Below are positions 1-5,904 of a stretch of 8,029 nucleotides of DNA, piece by piece. The notes under the pieces were generated by a model, which worked only from the letters and a program-made list of their open reading frames with translations, did not search any database and was not told the DNA's origin. The stretch's first letter is position 1, and each line of letters begins with the position of its first letter. The position numbers and the translations under genes were made by a program. The stretch is from Actinomycetota bacterium (GTDB lineage Bacteria; Actinomycetota; Thermoleophilia; Solirubrobacterales; Solirubrobacteraceae), in contig SYBY01000344.1 of NCBI GenBank assembly GCA_005788585.1, forward strand, positions 1 through 8,029. Direction: 5' to 3'.

Positions 1-1394
1 GCGGCACCGAAGAAGCTGTAGCCGGCGGCCCACAGGAAGTTGCGGTCGATCATGAAGACCGCGATCGCACCGAGCACCATGCCCGCGAGGACCGCGCCGG
101 ACCCGAGGAGCAGGAGCCCCTCGAAGTTCGTGCCGCCCTGCGCGATCGTGGCGAACCCGATCTCGTCGGCCGACGTGCCTCCCGCGGCGAGGGTGTTGTT
201 GATCTGGGTCGTCGCCCACGAGGCGACGTTCGGGATCATCGCCAGCACCACCGCGGGGTAGTAGGCCTTCGGCACCGCGCTGAACGCCTGGGCGCCGATG
301 ACGAGGCCGATGAACAGCAGGATCGGGACGATCGCCGGGATCGGCAGCAGCGCGCCGAGCAGCGGGAACATCGACAGCGTGCAGAGCAGGAAGATCAGGA
401 CGCCGGTCGCCAGCGAGTAGCTGATGCGTCCGCCCGAGGCCTTCCAGCCCGGGTGCCCGATGTACACGGCGGGCGGGAACGGCGAGCCCAGCCCCGAGCC
501 GATGATCGCGCCCGCGCCGTCGGCGACGAGCACTGCGCGGAGCGGGTAGTCGTCGCCCGCGGACTTCGCCGACTCGACGTTGCTCATCGCCTCGGTGAAG
601 TTGTAGATGCCCAGCGGGATCGCGGTGGCCAGCAGCGGCGAGATGTCTCCGAGGCCGTCCATGAGCAGGTCGATGTTCAGCGACGGCACGCCGACGGCGA
701 TCGCCTCGGCGGCGTCCCCTACCGCGGCGGTCTCCATGAACCCGCCGGCCCAGCCGAGCGCGGTGCCGACGAGCAGCGCCGCCAGGCCGACCGGGAAGTT
801 GCCCGGCAGCTTCACGTCGGAGATGAAGCCGATGATGATGATCGCCAGCACCGGCAGGGCGATCCACGCCGCCTCCCACATCTGGGCCGCCGGGCCCATG
901 GAGATGAACGTGATCGAAATGCCGGCCAGGGTGCCGAGCATCGCCGCCGTCGGGGTGAACTTGCGGATGTACGGCCCGACGAACGCGCCGATGAGGACGA
1001 TGATCCCGATGATGAAGCACCACGCCAGACCCGCGGCCCACGCGGCGATGGGGTCCTTCGTCGCCAGGAACGTCGGCAGCATGATCACGAGCGCGACGAT
1101 GAACATGTGCGGGACGGACGGCCCATACGGCAGGGCGGTGACGTCCGTGCGGCCGGTCTGGGCCGCGAGGCGCTTCGCGAGGTAGAAGTAGAAGACGTTG
1201 CCGACGAGCAGCCCGACGCCGAGCGCCGGGAGGATCGTGCCGGTGACGTCATCGGCCGGGATCTGGACCACGCCGATACAGAGGCCCGACAGGACGATGA
1301 CGTTGACGAGCATGTTGATGAACAGCCCGAAGAAGGCGTTCAGGTCCCCGCGCGTCCACAGAGGGAGCGCGGGGGTGGGTGCGGCGGCAGACAC
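1..1394 (-). CDS. NCS2-like (xanthine/uracil/AzgA-type) permease, C-terminus cut by window edge
   Basis: This is a polytopic inner-membrane transporter, probably a proton-coupled importer of a nucleobase-like or ureido compound. 464 residues are visible and only a short C-terminus is missing. I see about a dozen hydrophobic segments, for example near residues 20-45, 53-72, 93-110, 117-140, 175-192 and 200-217. NCS2-like signatures are DVTALPYG (84-91), the TM8-type stretch IPLGIYNFTEAMSN with acidic E267 (258-271), and the re-entrant segment ADGAGAIIGSGLG followed by PPAVYIGHPGW (290-316), which lines up with the ADAxxTxxG...TxYIE motif of AzgA-type permeases. The start is GTG at 1394: it lies one codon after the hydrolase stop, in the same frame, with AGGGAG 8 nt upstream. 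It is almost certainly co-translated with the hydrolase. The family call is from recalled motifs; the substrate is unknown. Confidence 0.85.
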   Translation of the reverse strand, partial: MSAAAPTPALPLWTRGDLNAFFGLFINMLVNVIVLSGLCIGVVQIPADDVTGTILPALGVGLLVGNVFYFYLAKRLAAQTGRTDVTALPYGPSVPHMFIVALVIMLPTFLATKDPIAAWAAGLAWCFIIGIIVLIGAFVGPYIRKFTPTAAMLGTLAGISITFISMGPAAQMWEAAWIALPVLAIIIIGFISDVKLPGNFPVGLAALLVGTALGWAGGFMETAAVGDAAEAIAVGVPSLNIDLLMDGLGDISPLLATAIPLGIYNFTEAMSNVESAKSAGDDYPLRAVLVADGAGAIIGSGLGSPFPPAVYIGHPGWKASGGRISYSLATGVLIFLLCTLSMFPLLGALLPIPAIVPILLFIGLVIGAQAFSAVPKAYYPAVVLAMIPNVASWATTQINNTLAAGGTSADEIGFATIAQGGTNFEGLLLLGSGAVLAGMVLGAIAVFMIDRNFLWAAGYSFFGA

Positions 1395-1397
1395 GGA

Positions 1398-2102
1398 TCA
1401 GGCTCCCTGACTCGCGGTGGACGGAACGGGAAGCGCCGTCAGCAGCGCCTCCGAGTCGGCGACCCAGCCGAAGATCCCGCCCGGGGCGGAGATCATCTGC
1501 AGGGCCATCTCGTGGAACTCCGGGAAGTACGACCCCGTGCAGTCCGAGAGCACGAGGCCCTCGAAGCCGCGGTCGTTGGCCTCCCGGGTGGTCGTGTGGA
1601 CGCACACCGCGGTGGTGACGCCGGTCACGATCAGATGGGTTATGCCGTTGTTCTTTAGCAGCAGCTCGAGGTCGGTCGCGTAGAACGCGACCTTGCCCGG
1701 CTTGTCGAGGACGGCTTCGCCCTCGATCGGAGCGAGGTCGTCGATGATGTCGTGGCCGTACTCGCCGCGGACGAGGATCCGGCCCTTCGGCCCCGGGCTG
1801 CCGATCGTCTTCTCGCCCCTGCCGCGGTCGCGCTTGCTGGGCGGCAGATCGGTCAGGTCGGGGCGGTGCCCCTCGCGCGTGTGACTGACGGTCATACCGA
1901 GCTCACGCGCGGCGCCGAGCACCTTCTGGAGCGGTTCGACGGTCTTCGCGAGCAGGCTGACGTCGGTGCCGAGCATCTCGCCGAAGCCCTCGGGCTCGAG
2001 GAAGTCACGCTGCATGTCGATGATCACGAGCGCCGTCGTGGCGGGGTCGAAGTCATAGGCGTACGGCTCGGCCGGAACGCTCGCGGTCGGTGGTGGTGTC
2101 AT
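1398..2102 (-). CDS. Isochorismatase-family cysteine hydrolase, biuret/ureido-amidohydrolase-like
   Basis: A 234-residue cytosolic amidohydrolase of the isochorismatase superfamily. The catalytic triad is visible: D29 in IIDMQ, K134 in DKPGK, and nucleophile C167 in TTAVCV with the usual preceding non-prolyl cis-peptide region. The spacing D-105-K-33-C nearly equals that recalled for biuret hydrolase BiuH (D36, K142, C175). Shared blocks include HTREGHRPDL (74-83), GRILVRGE (107-114), TREANDRGFE (172-181) and PGGIFG (207-212). This points to hydrolysis of a carbamoyl/ureido amide (biuret, ureidoacrylate or a relative), releasing ammonia. Two positions differ from remembered BiuH: A165 instead of Asp before VC, and P207 where BiuH has Q215, so biuret is not assured. 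The ATG at 2102 has GGAG 6 nt upstream. It is the first gene of an operon with the permease, divergent from a GntR regulator. The substrate is an inference. Confidence 0.88.
   Translation of the reverse strand: MTPPPTASVPAEPYAYDFDPATTALVIIDMQRDFLEPEGFGEMLGTDVSLLAKTVEPLQKVLGAARELGMTVSHTREGHRPDLTDLPPSKRDRGRGEKTIGSPGPKGRILVRGEYGHDIIDDLAPIEGEAVLDKPGKVAFYATDLELLLKNNGITHLIVTGVTTAVCVHTTTREANDRGFEGLVLSDCTGSYFPEFHEMALQMISAPGGIFGWVADSEALLTALPVPSTASQGA
1403..1408 (-). promoter_or_regulatory. Ribosome binding site of the permease gene
   Basis: On the minus strand this reads AGGGAG, 8 nt before the GTG at 1394. It lies inside the last codons of the hydrolase gene. It fixes the permease start, because the TGA at 1400-1398 blocks any longer reading frame. 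Confidence 0.7.
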
Positions 2103-2108
2103 GGGCGG

Positions 2109-2112
2109 CTCC
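2109..2112 (-). promoter_or_regulatory. Ribosome binding site of the hydrolase gene
   Basis: The minus strand reads GGAG with a 6-nt spacer to the ATG at 2102. This supports the chosen start of the hydrolase. Confidence 0.65.
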
Positions 2113-2117
2113 GGATG

Positions 2118-2127
2118 GATGTATGCA
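2118..2127 (+). promoter_or_regulatory. Candidate GntR operator, copy 1 (hydrolase side)
   Basis: The word GATGTATGCA lies 16 to 25 bp before the hydrolase ATG, just upstream of its ribosome binding site. Its core TGTATGCA is an imperfect palindrome (TGnATnCA). FadR-subfamily GntR proteins often bind AT-containing sites with a T-G-T...A-C-A layout. A regulator bound here would block transcription initiation or early elongation of the hydrolase operon. The operator role is inferred from position and repetition only. Confidence 0.45.
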
Positions 2128-2195
2128 ATGCCGTCGACGGGCGGGGGACGACGGGCAGCACGCTACGTCCGGGCCGGAGCTGGCGCATTGGACAC

Positions 2196-2205
2196 TTGGT
2201 CCCAA
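2196..2205. repeat. Short inverted repeat TTGG-TC-CCAA in the divergent region
   Basis: A perfect 4-bp inverted repeat with a 2-bp centre, preceded 8 bp upstream by another TTGG (2188-2191). It could be part of an operator, but a repeat this short may be chance. Confidence 0.25.
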
Positions 2206-2222
2206 CTCGCTTCGACGCCGCG

Positions 2223-2235
2223 CCAGAATTTCTGG
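2223..2235. promoter_or_regulatory. Candidate operator: 13-bp perfect inverted repeat
   Basis: CCAGAA-T-TTCTGG is a perfect 6-bp inverted repeat around one central base. It sits near the middle of the divergent region, in a locally AT-richer patch of a very GC-rich neighbourhood. The size and symmetry fit a dimeric winged-helix regulator. It does not share the sequence of the GATGTATGCA word, so it may serve a different protein or be coincidental. Confidence 0.4.
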
Positions 2236-2315
2236 AGTTTCCGGGGATTGTCACCCGTCGAAACCCGCGCGTTCCCGGGCCGTGGCCGCCTGGGCGGGCC
2301 TACACCGTCCACGGC

Positions 2316-2325
2316 GATGTATGCA
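2316..2325 (+). promoter_or_regulatory. Candidate GntR operator, copy 2 (regulator side)
   Basis: This is an exact second copy of GATGTATGCA in the same orientation, 45 to 54 bp before the GTG start of the GntR gene. One copy near each divergent start is the layout expected for coordinated repression and autoregulation. Flanking bases differ between the copies (A versus C directly after the word), so the conserved unit is 10 bp. Confidence 0.45.
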
Positions 2326-2356
2326 CACCGGCCTGGACGATGCGGGTCCGCCCCGT

Positions 2357-2360
2357 AGGA
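2357..2360 (+). promoter_or_regulatory. Ribosome binding site of the GntR gene
   Basis: AGGA with a 9-nt spacer to the GTG at 2370. It favours that start over the in-frame ATG at 2340, which has no recognisable ribosome binding site. Confidence 0.5.
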
Positions 2361-2369
2361 TCAAGCGAC

Positions 2370-3116
2370 GTGAGTCCTTCTCCCGACGACGACCGGACCC
2401 CCCGCGGCCGCTCCGGCGGCGTCTCCCAAGCCGAGCGCGTGTACCTCGAGATCCGTGACCGGCTGCTCCGCGGCGAGTTTCCCGTCGGCAAGCGGCTGGT
2501 CGAGCTGCAGCTCGCGGCCGACCACCACATCAGCCGCACGCCGGTGCGCGAGGCGCTGCGGCGGCTCGAAGGCGACGGGCACCTCGAGCGCGACCCGTCC
2601 GGTGGCCTGCGCCCCGCCGTGCCCAGCGTGCGCCAGATGCGCGAGCTCTACGACGTGCGCGTGGTCCTCGAGGAGCTGCTCGTGACGCGCGCGGCGGCCG
2701 ACGGCGACCGGGAGGCGCTCGAGGCCCTCCACACCGACTGGACGACGCTCAGCGAGGACTGGCACGAGGGCCGCGCCGACCTCCACGGCCCGGACTTCGT
2801 CCACGCCGACGAGGACTTCCACCGGCGGATCGCGGTCGCCAGCGGCCACGAGGCCGGTGAGCGGCTGCTGCGCGACCTCAACGACCGCATCCGCCTGCTT
2901 CGGATCCACGACTTCACGAGCGACGAGCGCATCCGGGCCACCCTGACCGAGCATGCCGAGATCCTCACCGCGATCCTCAACGGCGAGACGCAGGCCGCTC
3001 CGGCGTTCATGCGCGCGCACGTCCTGCGCAGCGCGCTCGTGGTACGTGAACGCGTCGGCGTCGCGCTGGCCCGCATGTTCGAGGTCCCCGACCTCACCGG
3101 TGAGCCACCCGCGTGA
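2370..3116 (+). CDS. GntR-family transcriptional regulator with metal-binding FCD domain
   Basis: A 248-residue DNA-binding regulator of the FadR subfamily. Residues about 19-85 form the winged helix-turn-helix: AERVYLEIRDRLLRGEF, then the recognition helix in SRTPVREALRRLEGDG (55-70) and a basic wing. Residues about 88-235 form the all-helical FCD ligand domain. D147, H151, H195 and H217 match the spacing of the metal ligands in FCD proteins such as LldR (D-x3-H, then two His 22 residues apart), so a Zn/Ni-type metal helping to bind a carboxylate or oxo ligand is likely. The length is normal for the family. The GTG at 2370 is chosen for its AGGA; the frame stays open upstream to beyond 1752, but that part is shadow coding. 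It probably represses the divergent hydrolase-permease operon and itself. The effector is unknown. Confidence 0.9.
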   Translation: MSPSPDDDRTPRGRSGGVSQAERVYLEIRDRLLRGEFPVGKRLVELQLAADHHISRTPVREALRRLEGDGHLERDPSGGLRPAVPSVRQMRELYDVRVVLEELLVTRAAADGDREALEALHTDWTTLSEDWHEGRADLHGPDFVHADEDFHRRIAVASGHEAGERLLRDLNDRIRLLRIHDFTSDERIRATLTEHAEILTAILNGETQAAPAFMRAHVLRSALVVRERVGVALARMFEVPDLTGEPPA

Positions 3117-3170
3117 CGCCGTCCGGCCGATCCGGGGTTGGCCGAGCCGCCATCCGGGCATGACGTGGCC

Positions 3171-3413
3171 ATGACCATCGCTGTCGTCGTCGTCATCTGC
3201 ATCGTGCTCCTCGTGGCCGCGTTCCTCGCGCCGAAGCTGTCCCGCCACCCCGAGAACGCCACCCACAAGGCGTTCGGCACGGGCGGGCGGGTCGCGAACC
3301 TGGCGCCCGGCAAGATCGGGCACTGGCTCGCGAAGCCGTTTCACTCGAGCTCGAAGGCCGCCGGCCGCAGCGCGAGCGCCGGGCGCAAGAGCCGCGGCAA
3401 GCTGCCCCTCTAG
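3171..3413 (+). CDS. Small membrane-anchored basic protein, function unknown
   Basis: An 80-residue protein with one strong N-terminal hydrophobic helix (residues about 2-20, TIAVVVVICIVLLVAAFLA). It is followed by a basic segment and a Ser/Ala/Arg/Lys-rich tail (about 55-80) ending in a dense cluster of Arg and Lys, with no obvious enzyme motif. It is probably a bitopic membrane protein with a cytoplasmic positively charged tail that could touch nucleic acid or lipid head groups. The ATG at 3171 is preferred because the hydrophobic helix begins right there; TTG at 3138 or GTG at 3165 would only add residues without a helix. No strong ribosome binding site is visible. It begins 54 nt after the regulator stop and may share its transcript. 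I recall similar small proteins from Solirubrobacterales but cannot name a family. Confidence 0.7.
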   Translation: MTIAVVVVICIVLLVAAFLAPKLSRHPENATHKAFGTGGRVANLAPGKIGHWLAKPFHSSSKAAGRSASAGRKSRGKLPL

Positions 3414-3420
3414 ATGTGCC

Positions 3421-5079
3421 CTACTCCGCAGGGCTGGCCGTCGGCCGGTCCTCGCGGCGCGCCCCCGCAGCGGGCGCCGTCGATTCCACGCGATCGCGGC
3501 CGTGGTCCTTCGCGACGTAGAGCAGCCGGTCGGCGGCGCGCAGGAGCCCCGACGGCGTCGTGGCGTCGTCAGGAAGCGCTGCAACCCCGACACTGACCGT
3601 CAGCGGCGGAAGCCCGGGGAGCGACAGCTCGCGCACCGCCGCGCGGATCGTCTCGGCGAGGGCGACACCGCCGTCTGCGCCCGTGTCGGGCGCGAGGACG
3701 ACGAACTCCTCACCGCCCGTCCGTGCGGCGAAGTCACTCGCCCGGATGACGTCGCGCAGCAGCGCGCCCACGGCGGCCAGGACCTCGTCTCCCTGGTCAT
3801 GGCCGTAGGTGTCGTTGACGCTCTTGAAGTGATCGAGATCGAGGGCGATCGCCGCGAGCGGCGTGGCGCTGCGGCCCGCCTGCGCCGCCATCCGCTTGAG
3901 CGCCTCGTCGAAGGCCCGGCGGTTCGGGAGGCCGGTCAGCCCGTCGGTGGCCGCGCGGCTCTCCGCCAGCGCGAGGTTGCGGAGGTTCGCGAGCACGGGA
4001 GCCGCCTGCCCGACGGACTCCTCGACCGCCCGGTCCTCGCGCTCGGTCAGCGTCTCAGGGTGCGTGACGAGCACCGACCCGATCACCTCGCCGCCGACCA
4101 CGAGCGGCGAGCAGTCGGCCTGCGCGCCGATACGACCGCAGACCGAGCACTCGAGGACGGAGTCCACGGCATCGTCGCCCTGGTGGCGACGGCTGGCGAG
4201 CCGGATCGCCAGACAGTCGCGCGGTTCGGCCTCGGCGAGACGCGCCTCGAGCGGCGAGTCCGCTGGAAGCTCCGTACCGGTCTGCAGGCGGTTGGCGCTG
4301 TTGTTGCGCACGAGCACGACGGCGTCACTCCCGGGAACCGACAGCTCGAGGTGGCGGCGGAGCACCTCGTGGGCCTCCTCGTCGCTGCGCGCGACCTGGA
4401 GGCCGACGCCGAGGTCGTGCTGACGTGAGACGTACATGCGCTCGACCGTGCGGCGTCTGCGCCGGTCGCGCCGCTGACGGCGCAGGATGAGCGCGCCGAC
4501 CAGCGCGAAGAGACTGGCCATCCCGAGCACCATGCATGCCGACAGCCACGCGAGCCGCTGCTCGCGATCCTCGCGGCGCTCGTCGATCAGCCGCTGGTAG
4601 TCGGTGTTCGACGTGCGGAACTGGTCCATGACCGCCTTGCGCTCGCGCGCCGGTGACGGCTCGGCGAAGACCTCGCCGCGCTCCTGCAGCACCGGAAGCG
4701 CCGCTTGCGCGAGCGCGCGCCAGCGACGGGCGATCTCCGCCTGCTGCGCCAAGCTGCTCTGCGCGTACTCGTCGCCACGGGTGCTGGCCCGGGCGTCCTC
4801 CAGCGCCGAGGCGAAGTCGGCGTTCCCGCGCGTGAACGGCTCGAGGAACTCCCGTTGCCCGTTGAGGCCGTATCCGCGCACGCCCGTCTCCTGGTCGAGC
4901 ATGGCGATGAGCATCCGCTGTGCGGCGGCGCTCTGCTGGGTCGCGTCGTGCGCCGCCTGCTGCTGCACGACCGCGGTGATCCCCACGGACACGGCCAGCG
5001 CGAGCATGCCGGAGGCGACGAGCACGAGCAGCCAGCCCGTGCCGGCCGCCCGTCCGTTCTGGACGTCGTGCTCAGTCAT
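3421..5079 (-). CDS. Membrane-bound diguanylate cyclase (CHASE3-GAF-GGDEF)
   Basis: It makes cyclic di-GMP from two GTP at the inner membrane. In a 552-residue reading, TM1 is about 15-38. The extracytoplasmic CHASE3-like sensor is about 39-175, with the typical ETGVRGYGLNGQREFLEPF. TM2 is about 177-199 and is followed by a very basic stretch. A GAF-like domain is about 220-368 and the GGDEF domain about 373-531. Catalytic elements are intact: DGLTGLPNRRAF (379-390), DLDHFKSVNDTYGHD (414-428) and GGEEF (455-459). The inhibitory I-site RASD is at 446-449. Four GAF cysteines (C289, C311, C314, C323) are unusual. ATG 5079 is preferred over TTG 5115, which directly follows the ABC permease stop and would add 12 residues; neither has a well-spaced ribosome binding site. 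It is probably the last gene of the leftward operon and converges on the small membrane gene with a 7-nt gap and no terminator hairpin. Confidence 0.92.
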   Translation of the reverse strand: MTEHDVQNGRAAGTGWLLVLVASGMLALAVSVGITAVVQQQAAHDATQQSAAAQRMLIAMLDQETGVRGYGLNGQREFLEPFTRGNADFASALEDARASTRGDEYAQSSLAQQAEIARRWRALAQAALPVLQERGEVFAEPSPARERKAVMDQFRTSNTDYQRLIDERREDREQRLAWLSACMVLGMASLFALVGALILRRQRRDRRRRRTVERMYVSRQHDLGVGLQVARSDEEAHEVLRRHLELSVPGSDAVVLVRNNSANRLQTGTELPADSPLEARLAEAEPRDCLAIRLASRRHQGDDAVDSVLECSVCGRIGAQADCSPLVVGGEVIGSVLVTHPETLTEREDRAVEESVGQAAPVLANLRNLALAESRAATDGLTGLPNRRAFDEALKRMAAQAGRSATPLAAIALDLDHFKSVNDTYGHDQGDEVLAAVGALLRDVIRASDFAARTGGEEFVVLAPDTGADGGVALAETIRAAVRELSLPGLPPLTVSVGVAALPDDATTPSGLLRAADRLLYVAKDHGRDRVESTAPAAGARREDRPTASPAE

Positions 5080-5115
5080 CTCCCCGGTGATCGGCCGGGA
5101 TACGAGCCCCTTCAA

Positions 5116-5904
5116 TCAGGCGCGGACGTCTCGACGGCCGAAAACGGGGATGGCCAGGACGCAGAAGAGCGCCGCGCCCGCGAGCAGCACCGCCATGTCG
5201 CCCACGTTCAGCCCGTTCTCGATCGCCGCGCCGTAGAACCGAAACGGCGTGATCTCGGCGAGCCAGTCGACATCCGGCGAGACCTTGCCGACGGCGTCGA
5301 GCAGGTACCCGAACACCAGGGCGCCCCCGGCGACGCCGGTCACCATCCCCGGCGCGCGCACCGCCGCCGACACCAGTAGCGCGAGGCTCCCGTAGATCAG
5401 TGAGAGCGGCAGCAGGTTCGCCCCGCCGGCGAGCATGTGGCCGAGCTCGAGATCGACGCTGAACGCGACCGCCGATCCCCACGTGATCAGGCAGAACAGC
5501 GCGACGACCTCGATCAGGCCGACCGTGAACGCGATGAACGTTGCCACCGGCAGGTGCCAGCGCGGCACCGGCTGGCTGAGGATCACGTCGAGCGACCGGT
5601 CCTGCTCGGCGCCGGCCATCGCCCGCGCCGCGGCGAGGATCGGGTAGAAGCCCAGCGCGAGCGGCACCATGAAGCTCAGAAGCTCACCCGAGATAAAGCC
5701 CTCGGGGGTCGTGTAGCTCTCCGAGGTGATGCCGAACGCGTCGAGGAGCGCCTGCGGGTAGCTCTCGATCGCCTGCGCGAACACCTCGATGTCGATGGTG
5801 CTGTAGATCCCGACCATCATCAGGCCGAGCAGGCCGAGGGATACGCCCCACACGACGGTCGAGCGCAGGCGGCGGGCATGCTGGTGGCGGACGAGCTCGA
5901 TCAC
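5116..5904 (-). CDS. ABC-2-type exporter membrane subunit
   Basis: A 262-residue inner-membrane subunit. Six hydrophobic segments are visible at about 16-34, 72-95, 118-148, 156-182, 185-205 and 234-256. The cytoplasmic loop AGAEQDRSLDVILSQPVPR (97-115) matches the ABC-2 pattern in which an E-x-x-x-G/S-L-D-x-L-L-S-x-P-V-x-R element contacts the ATPase. The protein ends in FGRRDV, also typical of the family. It starts at GTG 5904, and its GTGA overlaps the ATPase stop, so the two are translationally coupled and should form one transporter (two copies of each subunit). Substrate unknown; relatives export drugs, lipids or peptides, or act in self-resistance. The stop codon is immediately followed by a TTG that opens the cyclase frame. 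Confidence 0.88.
   Translation of the reverse strand: MIELVRHQHARRLRSTVVWGVSLGLLGLMMVGIYSTIDIEVFAQAIESYPQALLDAFGITSESYTTPEGFISGELLSFMVPLALGFYPILAAARAMAGAEQDRSLDVILSQPVPRWHLPVATFIAFTVGLIEVVALFCLITWGSAVAFSVDLELGHMLAGGANLLPLSLIYGSLALLVSAAVRAPGMVTGVAGGALVFGYLLDAVGKVSPDVDWLAEITPFRFYGAAIENGLNVGDMAVLLAGAALFCVLAIPVFGRRDVRA

Larger units (their letters stand above)
2103..2369. promoter_or_regulatory. Divergent promoter/operator region between hydrolase and GntR genes
   Basis: These 267 bp separate the hydrolase-permease operon (leftward) from the regulator gene (rightward) and must hold both promoters. No convincing consensus -35/-10 pair is visible on either strand, which is common in high-GC genomes. 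The stretch contains a 10-bp word present once near each gene, a perfect 13-bp inverted repeat in the middle, and a short TTGG-TC-CCAA inverted repeat, each listed separately. Reading frames crossing it look like extensions of shadow frames, not genes. GntR/FCD regulators usually bind such divergent regions and repress both sides until the substrate or a metabolite binds. Confidence 0.7.

Noticed and set aside
453..1658. Long plus-strand open frame (401 codons) opposite the permease and hydrolase
   Set aside because: The product is an Arg/Asp/Glu/Gly-rich string without domains, typical of an antisense frame in GC-rich DNA. The minus strand here encodes a clear permease and hydrolase.
1752..2369. 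N-terminal extension of the GntR frame back to 1752
   Set aside because: This part is antisense to the hydrolase and then non-coding. The winged-helix domain begins after 2420, and the GTG at 2370 has a ribosome binding site.
3414..3420. Possible terminator between the small membrane gene and the cyclase gene
   Set aside because: Only 7 bp separate the stops and no hairpin or T-tract is visible there.
2361..3593. 410-codon minus-strand frame opposite the GntR and small membrane genes
   Set aside because: Low-complexity Arg/Ala/Val/Glu composition and no domain; it is the shadow of the real plus-strand genes.
3502..4428. 308-codon plus-strand frame opposite the cyclase gene
   Set aside because: Antisense to a complete GGDEF/GAF protein with intact motifs; its composition is typical of shadow frames.
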